DNA from: an uncultured Candidatus Saccharibacteria bacterium
Lineage (GTDB): Bacteria; Patescibacteria; Saccharimonadia; Saccharimonadales; UBA6022
Assembly (NCBI GenBank): GCA_946887425.1
Contig: CAMPKW010000004.1
Location: 1 to 33,126 of the forward strand
Direction: 5' to 3'
DNA: 33,126 nucleotides
Positions 7,216-13,761 of this stretch are shown here, one piece after another. Below the pieces are notes generated by a model. It was not told where the DNA came from. It was given only the letters and a program-made list of their open reading frames with translations, and searched no databases. Positions within the stretch are counted from its first letter, which is position 1. Every line of letters starts with the position of its first letter. Made by a program: the position numbers and the translations under genes.

Positions 7216-7403
7216 TGCTTATGCTTTAAAATGTATGCAAGCCGAATTTTTAATATGCATCATGTATGGAAAAATCAGATTATAACTTAGTGTAGTAGGA
7301 TTGATCTCGAGGAGATCAGCTACATCGTGAATACGGGGGTACTCGAACGGAAAACTGAACTCCTCGGAGATAATTCGGTGAAATATGAAGATTGGTGCCG
7401 GGT

Positions 7404-7440
7404 GAACGGGAGTGACGCTTTAAGGGCGCCACTCCCGTTC
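7404..7440 (-). terminator. Terminator-like hairpin after the lipoprotein gene
   Basis: GAACGGGAGTG (7404-7414) pairs perfectly with CACTCCCGTTC (7430-7440), 9 nt past the lipoprotein stop codon. The loop has further weak pairing. No clear U-tract follows on the minus strand, so it may stabilise the 3' end rather than stop transcription. Confidence 0.55.
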
Positions 7441-7449
7441 GAACAGCCT

Positions 7450-8874
7450 TTAGCAGGTTGTCTTGCCGGGTGCCGGAACGCACGATGATGGCGCTTCTGA
7501 AGGCGCCGGTGCGGCTGGCTCGGGTTGTGCGGTTGGCCGTGGACCCGGTGGATTCGGGTTCGGCGCTGGAACTACAACAGTACCGCCACCGGGGGCCGGC
7601 TGGGTGACTGCTGCGGGTTCTGGTGCTGGTGCCGCTGGCGGCGGCGTGTAGACCGGTCCTGGATTGGCCGGTTCTACGGGTTGGTAATGTCGCGGTTCGG
7701 CAGGCAGGACGTTCGGCATCTGCTGTTGAGGCAGGTTGCCTTGGTTCTGGGGAGCCTGTGCAACATCATCCTTGCACACTGGCCATGTGCCATGGGGCAT
7801 TTCTGGTGGGCATACCTCCTTAACGGGTGGGCGTGGCGGTGGCGGGTTGTGGCACTCGCCGTTTGGCTGAACTACTTTACCATCTGGGCAAGCTTCCTTG
7901 CCCGGCGGCAGTCCGACGGGAACTGCAGGCGGGATATTGATTTTGACGATGCGAATTTGCTTTGCACCGACATTACCGCAATCCGCGCGCAGTGTTGCGT
8001 CGGGGATAAGCATTCCATCCTCTGTGACGTAAAGCCAGTAGATATCACCGGCCTTCGATTGACGCCACGTGTTTTCCTGGTGGAACTTTCCATCCACGAA
8101 GTAGCTGCCTCCCATGATCTGGGATTCGCCCTTCAGTTGGATGTCAATGTAACCGGCTCCACTAAGGGCGCGTTGCACCTCCTTGTCGTCTTTTCCGGCC
8201 GCCTTGATGGCGCTGATGACACGGTCCTTGGCAGTGTTTGCTGCGGGCGTGCCACTGGCGAACCACTTGGCGATGGTTTCGGTCGAGTCGAGGTAGGTGA
8301 TGTTGTTGCCGTCGTAAAACGGCGCACCTCCTGTATCAACCGTGTGCTTGGTCGGGTCAACTGCGTTCTCTCCCGTGGAGCCAATTCCTTCAATGTCCTC
8401 TTTGTTGGCATTGGGGAATAGGCCGAGTACCTGGGCTGCAAACATCTCCGTATTGGTGATGGTGACGCCCTGGTCATTAACCCTTTTGGCTTCACCCAAG
8501 GAGTTCACGATCTGCGTGGCTCGCGCCAGGCTGGTCGTGGTCTTGAGTTCGTCGGCCAATTTGGCTATCTGGGTCTGAGTCTTGTTGACGTTAGCCAGGC
8601 CATCGTAGATGCTTTGGCCAAGCTTGCGGCATGCGTCGATCAACTTGGTGTCGGTCTCGGCGGCGCCGGGTTGCAAGGCTTTCTGCTCGTCGGCTGATAG
8701 GCAGTACTTCCATGCTTCCTGCTGTTCGGCAGTGAAGGTTGGAGCCGCTGCTGTCTCGCTTGGAGACGCCGATGGGTTCGGATTGGCGAGGAGGTCATTG
8801 CCTCCACATCCAGTCGTAGCCAGCACGAGGCTGGTCGGTAGCAGGAACATGCCTGCTGCTTTTGCGATTTTCAT
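7450..8874 (-). CDS. Proline-rich putative lipoprotein, unknown function
   Basis: A 474-residue secreted protein. The N-terminus MKIAKAAGMFLLPTSLVL leads to ATTGC with C23 as a likely lipidation site; the lipobox is imperfect, with Thr at -3. A Ser/Pro/Thr linker follows, then a largely helical region to about residue 220, and a region containing YWLYVTEDG and LRADCGN, a short motif I associate with CPR surface proteins. Cysteine-bearing loops (KEACPDGKV, KEVCPPEMP) precede about 130 residues of Pro/Ala/Gln-rich sequence ending in Cys. The last part looks wall-spanning and disordered. Start 8874 has a strong Shine-Dalgarno (GGGGAGAGGAG). Codon use is visibly GC-richer than in the flanking housekeeping genes. 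A 298-codon opposite-strand frame (7525-8421) is a shadow. Confidence 0.75.
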   Translation of the reverse strand: MKIAKAAGMFLLPTSLVLATTGCGGNDLLANPNPSASPSETAAAPTFTAEQQEAWKYCLSADEQKALQPGAAETDTKLIDACRKLGQSIYDGLANVNKTQTQIAKLADELKTTTSLARATQIVNSLGEAKRVNDQGVTITNTEMFAAQVLGLFPNANKEDIEGIGSTGENAVDPTKHTVDTGGAPFYDGNNITYLDSTETIAKWFASGTPAANTAKDRVISAIKAAGKDDKEVQRALSGAGYIDIQLKGESQIMGGSYFVDGKFHQENTWRQSKAGDIYWLYVTEDGMLIPDATLRADCGNVGAKQIRIVKINIPPAVPVGLPPGKEACPDGKVVQPNGECHNPPPPRPPVKEVCPPEMPHGTWPVCKDDVAQAPQNQGNLPQQQMPNVLPAEPRHYQPVEPANPGPVYTPPPAAPAPEPAAVTQPAPGGGTVVVPAPNPNPPGPRPTAQPEPAAPAPSEAPSSCVPAPGKTTC

Positions 8875-8886
8875 GATCTCTCCTCT

Positions 8887-8944
8887 CCCCAGTGGGGAAT
8901 CGATGGGGTAATGACCCCGATTTTACAATCGGGGAACATCCCCT
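8887..8944 (-). promoter_or_regulatory. Leader with mutually exclusive G4/C4 hairpins before the lipoprotein gene
   Basis: On the minus strand the leader contains GGGGAtgtTCCCC (8931-8943), CCCCGATT/AATCGGGG (8915-8934), GGGGTcattACCCC (8905-8918) and CCCCactGGGG (8887-8897). Neighbouring hairpins share tracts 8931-8934 and 8915-8918, so they cannot all form together. The last hairpin touches the Shine-Dalgarno. This layout could act as a translational switch. No known riboswitch class is recognised. Confidence 0.45.
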
Positions 8945-8961
8945 TTACTGTCCCACGGGTT

Positions 8962-9018
8962 AGGGAGCAGCAATAGCGACGAGCCACAATAATGTGCCTC
9001 ACCGGTATGCTGCTCCCT
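8962..9018 (-). other. Nested hairpin in the lipoprotein leader
   Basis: An 11-bp perfect stem, AGGGAGCAGCA (8962-8972) with TGCTGCTCCCT (9008-9018), encloses a second stem, GAG-CACA with TGTG-CTC, around an ATAA loop with one C-C mismatch. It could be a structured RNA element or a cruciform. Confidence 0.55.
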
Positions 9019-9058
9019 TGAGAGAAAAGATATTTCTTCATATTTCACGTACTCATTT

Positions 9059-9074
9059 GTAATGTCGACATTAC
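9059..9074. promoter_or_regulatory. 16-bp perfect palindrome, possible operator
   Basis: GTAATGTCGACATTAC is identical on both strands. It has no loop, so it looks like a site for a dimeric regulator rather than an RNA hairpin. On the minus strand its TCGACA core could be a -35 box, 17-18 nt before a weak -10 (AAATAT), placing an operator on a proximal lipoprotein promoter (inference). Confidence 0.45.
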
Positions 9075-9084
9075 GATAAATGGA

Positions 9085-9111
9085 CAAAAACAAATGGCTG
9101 CAAGTGCAGCC
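9085..9111 (-). terminator. Intrinsic terminator inside the lipoprotein upstream region
   Basis: On the minus strand GGCTGC-ACTT-GCAGCC (9096-9111) is followed by ATTTGTTTTTG (about 9085-9095). It stands between the distal promoter at 9281-9309 and the lipoprotein gene, so it either ends a short RNA or attenuates the leader. Confidence 0.6.
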
Positions 9112-9274
9112 AAAAAGACAAGATTAATAGCAGGGTGTAATCATGTGTTTGTGGCTACACTTACAGGTACGTTAGTACAATAAGTTATAACCTGATTATT
9201 AACGTTCCCATACTTGATGAGTAATAGCTCTAGGTAACCTGGCGGCTACCTCACACACCTCACTCACCAGTGAT
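9086..9274 (-). ncRNA. Putative structured small RNA or attenuated leader
   Basis: Bounded by a promoter (TTGACA-17-TAAATT) and an intrinsic terminator, about 190 nt long, with no open frame of note. It contains an 8-bp stem with a GCCA loop (9232-9251, one G-U pair) and further possible pairings (CGTTA/TAACG, GTGTA/TACAC). It does not match the signatures of RNase P RNA, tmRNA or SRP RNA. Existence is inferred from its boundaries only. Confidence 0.35.
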
Positions 9275-9280
9275 GTATCA

Positions 9281-9309
9281 AATTTACCACAAAACTGTTA
9301 AAATGTCAA
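9281..9309 (-). promoter_or_regulatory. Distal promoter upstream of the lipoprotein gene
   Basis: On the minus strand TTGACA (9304-9309), a 17-nt spacer and TAAATT (9281-9286). The -35 and its flanks (TTGACATTTTA) are identical to those of the LPXTG gene promoter, suggesting shared ancestry or control. Confidence 0.55.
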
Positions 9310-9501
9310 TGATTTATACAATATAGTACTAATTATCACAAGCATTTTACCGAGGTGAGGGTAAAGGTTAGTCTTACAGTCGATTCTAAGGTGTTAGACA
9401 ATTCAATGTTGAGGTTAATGAGTCGCTGTTCGTTTTGCCGAGGCGGAAGTCAATATGAAGTGCATTTGTATAATTTGCCTATCTTTGTAAAATGTAGCCT
9501 C

Positions 9502-9530
9502 TAGCCAAAGGGGTATTTTTTTGCTATAAT
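9502..9530 (+). promoter_or_regulatory. Promoter of tRNA-Glu
   Basis: TAGCCA (9502-9507), a 17-nt spacer and TATAAT (9525-9530) with an extended TGC. The predicted start near 9537 is about 10 nt before the tRNA. Confidence 0.7.
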
Positions 9531-9546
9531 CGTCCGAGTTAAACAT

Positions 9547-9621
9547 GGTCTCATCGTCTAACGGTTAGGACACCAGGTTTTCATCCTGGCAATCGGAGTT
9601 CGATTCTCCGTGAGATCACCA
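9547..9621 (+). tRNA. tRNA-Glu (anticodon UUC), CCA encoded
   Basis: Acceptor GGTCTCA pairs with TGAGATC (one G-U pair). The anticodon stem CCAGG/CCTGG encloses loop TTTTCAT, giving anticodon TTC. The T-arm CGGAG/CTCCG carries TTCGATT. The CCA is encoded. This is one of the tRNA types MnmA thiolates at U34, and mnmA lies at 24002-25036. Confidence 0.96.
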
Positions 9622-9661
9622 AGTAAAATACCCATCCTCGCCGATGGGTATTTTACTTGGT
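9618..9661 (+). terminator. Intrinsic terminator of tRNA-Glu, built on the CCA end
   Basis: A perfect 19-bp inverted repeat (9618-9636 with 9643-9661) and a 6-nt loop. It begins with the tRNA's ACCA, passes through AAGTAAAATACCC, and returns as GGGTATTTTACTTGGT. Same design as the tRNA-Arg terminator. Confidence 0.85.
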
Positions 9662-9675
9662 GATTAAAAAGGGAA

Positions 9676-9706
9676 AACCCCGCACGGCTGGCTGCCGTGC
9701 GGGGTT
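9676..9706 (-). terminator. Intrinsic terminator of the 9721-10071 gene
   Basis: A perfect 13-bp GC-rich stem (AACCCCGCACGGC, 9676-9688, with 9694-9706) and a 5-nt loop. On the minus strand it is followed by TTCCCTTTTTAATC. It lies 14 nt past the stop codon. Confidence 0.85.
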
Positions 9707-9720
9707 CGAGGAGGAACGCG

Positions 9721-10071
9721 TTAGTGCTCCAGGCCTGCCCTTTGGAGGAAGTGCCGAAGTTGATGGTACTCCACTGCCAGGATTTGATTTTGACTCAAGG
9801 GCACGGGCGCAGGTCCTTCTTCGTCGGGGTCATACCCGGGATAGTGTACAGAATAGTTACTGAGCACTTCAAGTACGCTATCCACCTCATCAATGAAGGT
9901 CTGGCGCAGATCCGCTGGCATCCCACCTAGGCCATAGCCATAGTGAGCGCCGACCCATAGTGTTGCCTCTACGGCTCGCCGGGCAGTGGCGGGTAAATCC
10001 AGGCTTGCACCCTCGGAATTGATAGAACCTACTGCTTGCTCGGGAGTTAAAAACAGTCCTTTGTTGTGCAT
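9721..10071 (-). CDS. Orphan 116-residue protein, unknown function
   Basis: Soluble and mildly acidic, with no signal peptide or membrane helix. Start 10071 (MHNKGLFLTPEQAV) is chosen because GAGGAAG lies just upstream; the open frame to 10098 adds nine residues before the Shine-Dalgarno. It reads as helical (LPATARRAVEATLWVGAHYGYGLG; RQTFIDEVDSVLEVLSNY) with a Pro/Asp-rich turn (YPGYDPDEEGPAPVP). It has its own promoter (10128-10157) and strong terminator, making it a complete single-gene unit. Codon use is GC-rich like the lipoprotein gene and unlike pyk. No family recognised. Confidence 0.7.
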   Translation of the reverse strand: MHNKGLFLTPEQAVGSINSEGASLDLPATARRAVEATLWVGAHYGYGLGGMPADLRQTFIDEVDSVLEVLSNYSVHYPGYDPDEEGPAPVPLSQNQILAVEYHQLRHFLQRAGLEH

Positions 10072-10127
10072 ATCGCTTCCTCTACTCGATTGAATCAACG
10101 CACTAATGGGTGGTCAATTTCTTATAT

Positions 10128-10157
10128 ATTATAACACGTTTGACTGTTTTTTGCCAG
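10128..10157 (-). promoter_or_regulatory. Promoter of the 9721-10071 gene
   Basis: On the minus strand CTGGCA (10152-10157), an 18-nt spacer and TATAAT (10128-10133) with an extended TGT. A leader of about 50 nt carries the Shine-Dalgarno. Confidence 0.65.
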
Positions 10158-10250
10158 CACCTGCTATCGGCATATTATTTCAGAGTAGATGTGATCCTAT
10201 TCGGCTCTATATTGCTTGGCAATTTTTTACCCTAGCTAACAGATGAATGG

Positions 10251-10259
10251 TGGTACAAT
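10251..10259 (+). promoter_or_regulatory. Extended -10 promoter of pyk
   Basis: TGG-TACAAT ends 7 nt before ATG 10267, predicting a leaderless mRNA. The upstream in-frame ATG at 10243 would place this promoter inside the gene, so it was not chosen. Confidence 0.6.
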
Positions 10260-10266
10260 TGAGTCC

Positions 10267-11685
10267 ATGAGTGTTATTTTTAAACGTACAAAGATTTTGG
10301 CTACGCTTGGGCCTCCTACAAGCAACCCGGAGACAATCGAACAGCTAGCGCTTGCTGGTGTGAACGGTTTCCGCTTGAATTTTAGCCACGGCGACTACGC
10401 TGAACGCGACGATCAGATTACCTGGATTCGCGAAGCATCGGCAAAGATTGGCAAGCCAGTTGCGATCTTACAGGACCTTCAGGGGCCAAAAATCCGTCTT
10501 GGTATGTTGAATGAAAATGTGAGTGTGAAAAAGGGTGACGAGATCGTTCTTGATCACGCAGCCGAGCATAACGGCATGACATTTCCAGTTCAGTACAATT
10601 TGGCCGAAAAAGTAAAAGTCGGTGAGCCGATCTATATCTTTGATGGTAAGATCCGTACAACTGTCATTGAGATTCCTTCAGCTACGGCAATTAAGCTCCG
10701 TGTTGAAAATAACGGCACGCTCATGAGCAAGAAGGGTATCAACCTGCCTGATACTGATTTTGGTGGTGATATCCTCACTCCGAAAGATCTTAGGGATGTG
10801 GAATACGGTGCCACAAAAGATATCGATTATGTTGCACTAAGTTTCGTGCAAAGCGCCGATGATATTAACAACCTTCGTCAAATTCTTGTAAGTCTTGGCT
10901 CTGATGCGCAAATTATCTCAAAGATTGAGACAAAAGCCGCAATTAAGCCTGAGGCGCTTGAAGAGATTGTTAAGGCGAGTGACGGTGTTATGGTCGCTCG
11001 TGGTGACCTAGCGGTTGAAGCGGGTGCCGAAGTAGTGCCGATTATCCAGCGCCGTATCATTGCGCTATGTCGCAAGCACGGTAAATTGAGTATCGTCGCA
11101 ACTCAGATGATGGCAAGCATGGTTGATAATCCAGAGCCAACTCGTGCGGAGGTTGGTGATGTGGCCAATGCTGTGATCCAAGGTGCTGATACGGTCATGT
11201 TGTCGGATGAAACAGCAAATGGCCAGTATCCTCTCGAAACGGTGTCGGCTATGAAGAAAGTTATTTTGTTCACCCAGGACAACGCTGCGGTTGCGCCAAT
11301 TCACGACGAAGTTCATAGTAAGAACGCTCAGCAAGATGCCATTAGTGCCGCTGCGGTAAGTCTCGCGTTACAGCTGAAAGTTGATGCTATTGTGGCTGAG
11401 ACGAAATCTGGCTCAACAGCAGCAAATATTGCTGGCCATCGCCCAAATCTTCCGATTATTAGTGTGACAAGTAGTGACCGCGCTGCGCAGCAGCTTGCGT
11501 TAAACTACGCAAATCGCAGTTTTGTTCGTCCGGATGGAGAGCGCGCTGGATTTGATATCGCTAAAGAACTCAACGACCAAGGTTTCTTTGGTGAACAAGA
11601 GAAGGTAACCGTCGCTATTGTTAGCGGTAAGCAGCCAGGTCTTGTTGGTGCGACCGATACTATCCGTGTTCGCGTGCTAGAATAG
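10267..11685 (+). CDS. pyk: Pyruvate kinase
   Basis: 472 residues, the normal length for bacterial pyruvate kinase. It makes pyruvate and ATP from phosphoenolpyruvate and ADP, the last ATP-yielding step of glycolysis. Motifs are FRLNFSHG (35-42), LQDLQGPKIR, the catalytic lysine K219 in SKIET, and the metal-binding VARGDLAVEAG. The B-domain insertion and C-terminal domain are complete. Small departures from common sequences are SKIET for SKIEN and RGDLAVE for RGDLGVE. It is followed by pgk (27 nt gap) and tpiA, so the lower glycolytic genes are clustered here without a GAPDH gene. Confidence 0.96.
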   Translation: MSVIFKRTKILATLGPPTSNPETIEQLALAGVNGFRLNFSHGDYAERDDQITWIREASAKIGKPVAILQDLQGPKIRLGMLNENVSVKKGDEIVLDHAAEHNGMTFPVQYNLAEKVKVGEPIYIFDGKIRTTVIEIPSATAIKLRVENNGTLMSKKGINLPDTDFGGDILTPKDLRDVEYGATKDIDYVALSFVQSADDINNLRQILVSLGSDAQIISKIETKAAIKPEALEEIVKASDGVMVARGDLAVEAGAEVVPIIQRRIIALCRKHGKLSIVATQMMASMVDNPEPTRAEVGDVANAVIQGADTVMLSDETANGQYPLETVSAMKKVILFTQDNAAVAPIHDEVHSKNAQQDAISAAAVSLALQLKVDAIVAETKSGSTAANIAGHRPNLPIISVTSSDRAAQQLALNYANRSFVRPDGERAGFDIAKELNDQGFFGEQEKVTVAIVSGKQPGLVGATDTIRVRVLE

Positions 11686-11712
11686 AGACAGTAAATAAAA
11701 GGGTGGGCCCTG

Positions 11713-12945
11713 ATGAACGCAGGATTTTTCAAACAAACAATTCGTGATGTACCGCTCGAGCACACAACCGTGCTCGTGCGGACTGACTACAATGTACCGT
11801 TAACGAGCGACGGTCGTATTGCTGACGACCTTCGTATTCGAGCGAGTATCCCGACCCTTCGACATCTGCTGGATCGTGGCTGTAAGGTTGTGATCATGAG
11901 TCATCTCGGACGTCCAGACGGCCATGATGCAAAGCTGAGCCTTGAGGTTGTAGGAGAGCGACTCGCGCAGTTGTTGCAACGCCCAGTACACTTCATTGAC
12001 GACTGTGTCGGTGATCGTGTCCATCAAGTTGTGAAGCGTGCTCCAAAAAATGGAGTCGTGCTGCTTGAGAATCTTCGTTTTTACAAAGAAGAAGAGGCTG
12101 ATGATCATGACTTCGCCAAAAAGATAGCTAAAGCAACGGGCGCGCGCTATTTTGTACAAGATGGATTTGGTGTTGTGCACCGAGCGCACGCCAGTACTCA
12201 TGCAATTACCCTGTGTATTCCAGGGGTGGCGGGGTTACTCCTCGAGCGCGAATACGAAACTATCACTCATGCCATGAGTGAGCCGAAACGACCATTCGTT
12301 GCTGTAATGGGCGGCGCTAAGGTGAGTGACAAAATTGCTATTATTGAGCGATTTATTACTGTTGCAGACAAGATCTTAATTGGTGGCGCAATGGCGAATA
12401 CTTTTCTGGCGTACAAAGGTATATCGGTTGGAAAAAGTAAGGTTGAGTCAGATCAGGCGCACGTCCTCGATGCGATTTATACTCGTGCCGCCGACAAAGT
12501 AGGTACCGACCATCTTGATGAATTTATTATGTTACCTAGTGATGTGGCGGTTGACTCTGATCTTACGGGTGAACGTGGACGACGCGTTGCGCCAGTTGAT
12601 GCCATTGCTGATACTGAGCTAGCGCTTGATATTGGCGATCAAACGATTGAGCGATTTTGTGACGTAATTGCAAAAGCGGGAACTGTCATATGGAACGGTC
12701 CAGTTGGGTATTCAACACTGCCCGTATTTGCACATGGCTCAGCTCGCATTGCTATGGAGCTGGCAACACACCCTAGAACTACTTCCATTATTGGCGGGGG
12801 TGATACGGCTGAATTTGTCCTCAAATGGGATGGCCATGATGGACAGAGTTTTACGCACGTTTCTACTGGTGGCGGAGCAGGTTTGGAGCTTATGGCCGGC
12901 GAAAAGTTGCCAGGTGTTGAAAGTTTGCTAGACGCTCGGAAATAA
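11713..12945 (+). CDS. pgk: Phosphoglycerate kinase
   Basis: 410 residues. It transfers phosphate from 1,3-bisphosphoglycerate to ADP. Family motifs: VRTDYNVP, SHLGRPDG, LLENLRFYKEEE, HRAHAST, GGAKVSDK, the nucleotide loop GGGDTAEF, and STGGGAGLELMAG. Departures from the common forms are RTDYNVP for RVDFNVP and DGFGVVHRAHAST for DAFGTAHRAHAST. The start at 11713 is preceded by GGGTGGG at 5 nt, a GGTGG-type Shine-Dalgarno also seen before 13762 and 17091. Likely co-transcribed with pyk. Confidence 0.96.
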   Translation: MNAGFFKQTIRDVPLEHTTVLVRTDYNVPLTSDGRIADDLRIRASIPTLRHLLDRGCKVVIMSHLGRPDGHDAKLSLEVVGERLAQLLQRPVHFIDDCVGDRVHQVVKRAPKNGVVLLENLRFYKEEEADDHDFAKKIAKATGARYFVQDGFGVVHRAHASTHAITLCIPGVAGLLLEREYETITHAMSEPKRPFVAVMGGAKVSDKIAIIERFITVADKILIGGAMANTFLAYKGISVGKSKVESDQAHVLDAIYTRAADKVGTDHLDEFIMLPSDVAVDSDLTGERGRRVAPVDAIADTELALDIGDQTIERFCDVIAKAGTVIWNGPVGYSTLPVFAHGSARIAMELATHPRTTSIIGGGDTAEFVLKWDGHDGQSFTHVSTGGGAGLELMAGEKLPGVESLLDARK

Positions 12946-12970
12946 TTAGGATACACTAAACGTAAGTATT

Positions 12971-13756
12971 ATGGCAAGTAAAAACACTCTCATCGTCGGC
13001 AACTGGAAAATGAACCTTAATATGCATGAGGCAAGCTTGTATTTGCATCAGCTGGCGGAGCTTGTAAAGGTTCACCGCGATGTCGAAGTTGTGCTAGCGC
13101 CAACGATTTTCACGCTTCAATCGCTTAGTTTGCAGATTAATAGGCGACAGTTTAAGCTGGCCGCTCAGAACCTTTACTGGCGTGACCACGGTGCCTTTAC
13201 TGGTGAAGTGTCGGCTACACAGCTGCGCGGCATCATCGACTACGCCATTATCGGTCATTCTGAGCGTCGACACGTATTCGGCGAAACAGACAAAGACGTG
13301 CGCAATAAGGTGCAAGCGGCAATTCGCAATAACATTCGTCCGATTCTTTGTGTTGGTGAGACGACTGCCGAGCGTACATACGGCGAAACAAATGACGTAC
13401 TTCACGATCAACTTATTGGTGGCCTGGCCAATGTTACAAGTGAAGAGCTAAAAGAGGTGGTCATTGCCTATGAACCGGTATGGGCGATCGGCACAGGTAA
13501 TAATGCGCTACCTACTGATGTCACGACGGCCATTAAAGCAATTCGCAGCCAGATCAAACACTTGTATGGCAAGCAGGCGGCCGAAGATATCACTGTCCTT
13601 TATGGAGGGAGTGTAACGGCAAGTAGCGCGGCGGACTACCTGGCTTTGTCGGAGGTGAATGGTTTACTGATCGGCGGCGCGAGCCTTGATGCGCATGCAT
13701 TTACAGATATTATTAAAAAGGCGCATAAGGGTTCAGCGGTCGCAAAGAGCGCATAG
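12971..13756 (+). CDS. tpiA: Triosephosphate isomerase
   Basis: 261 residues, a TIM barrel that interconverts dihydroxyacetone phosphate and glyceraldehyde-3-phosphate. All catalytic residues are present: K13 in GNWKMN, H96 in IIGHSERR and E168 in AYEPVWAIGTG. The phosphate-binding YGGSV and LIGGASL are also there. A possible -10 (TACACT, 12952-12957) lies 13 nt before the start, but with a 25-nt gap it may also be read from the pyk-pgk transcript. Confidence 0.96.
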   Translation: MASKNTLIVGNWKMNLNMHEASLYLHQLAELVKVHRDVEVVLAPTIFTLQSLSLQINRRQFKLAAQNLYWRDHGAFTGEVSATQLRGIIDYAIIGHSERRHVFGETDKDVRNKVQAAIRNNIRPILCVGETTAERTYGETNDVLHDQLIGGLANVTSEELKEVVIAYEPVWAIGTGNNALPTDVTTAIKAIRSQIKHLYGKQAAEDITVLYGGSVTASSAADYLALSEVNGLLIGGASLDAHAFTDIIKKAHKGSAVAKSA

Positions 13757-13761
13757 GTGGG

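Larger units (their letters stand above)
7128..7449. other. Intergenic region between the LPXTG and lipoprotein genes
   Basis: No convincing gene. From left to right it holds the LPXTG leader and promoter (7128-7215), an AT-rich stretch (7216-7300), a perfect inverted repeat TGATCTC-GAG-GAGATCA (7302-7318) whose arm can also pair with CTCCTCGGAGA near 7361-7371, and the hairpin at 7404-7440. Confidence 0.6.
8875..9546. other. Long non-coding region upstream of the lipoprotein gene
   Basis: About 670 nt without a supportable gene. On the minus strand, in transcription order: promoter (9281-9309), a structured stretch with a perfect stem at 9232-9251, a terminator hairpin (9096-9111), a 16-bp palindrome (9059-9074), a nested hairpin (8962-9018), and a chain of alternating G4/C4 tracts (8887-8944) that ends at the lipoprotein Shine-Dalgarno. 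The stretch 9310-9500 shows nothing I can name. The tRNA-Glu promoter occupies 9502-9530. Confidence 0.6.

Noticed and set aside
7525..8421. 298-codon plus-strand frame opposite the lipoprotein gene
   Set aside because: It arises from GC-rich codon bias on the other strand. The minus-strand frame has a signal peptide, a lipidation cysteine and a strong Shine-Dalgarno; the plus-strand product is Trp/Arg-rich without domains.
8941..9018. GGGAGCAGC-containing hairpin as SRP (4.5S) RNA
   Set aside because: GGGAGCAGC recalls the SRP domain IV strand, but the GGAA-type tetraloop and the partner strand GGTCAGG are missing.
9086..9274. RNase P RNA or tmRNA in the non-coding region
   Set aside because: No GAGGAAAGUC-like or tRNA-like end signatures, and the interval is too short.
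9547..10071. Integrated element with att sites at tRNA-Glu
   Set aside because: No integrase gene and no second copy of the tRNA 3' end was seen in the window.
10243..10266. pyk start at the earlier ATG
   Set aside because: It would place the extended -10 (10251-10259) inside the coding region, and the family N-terminus begins near 10267.
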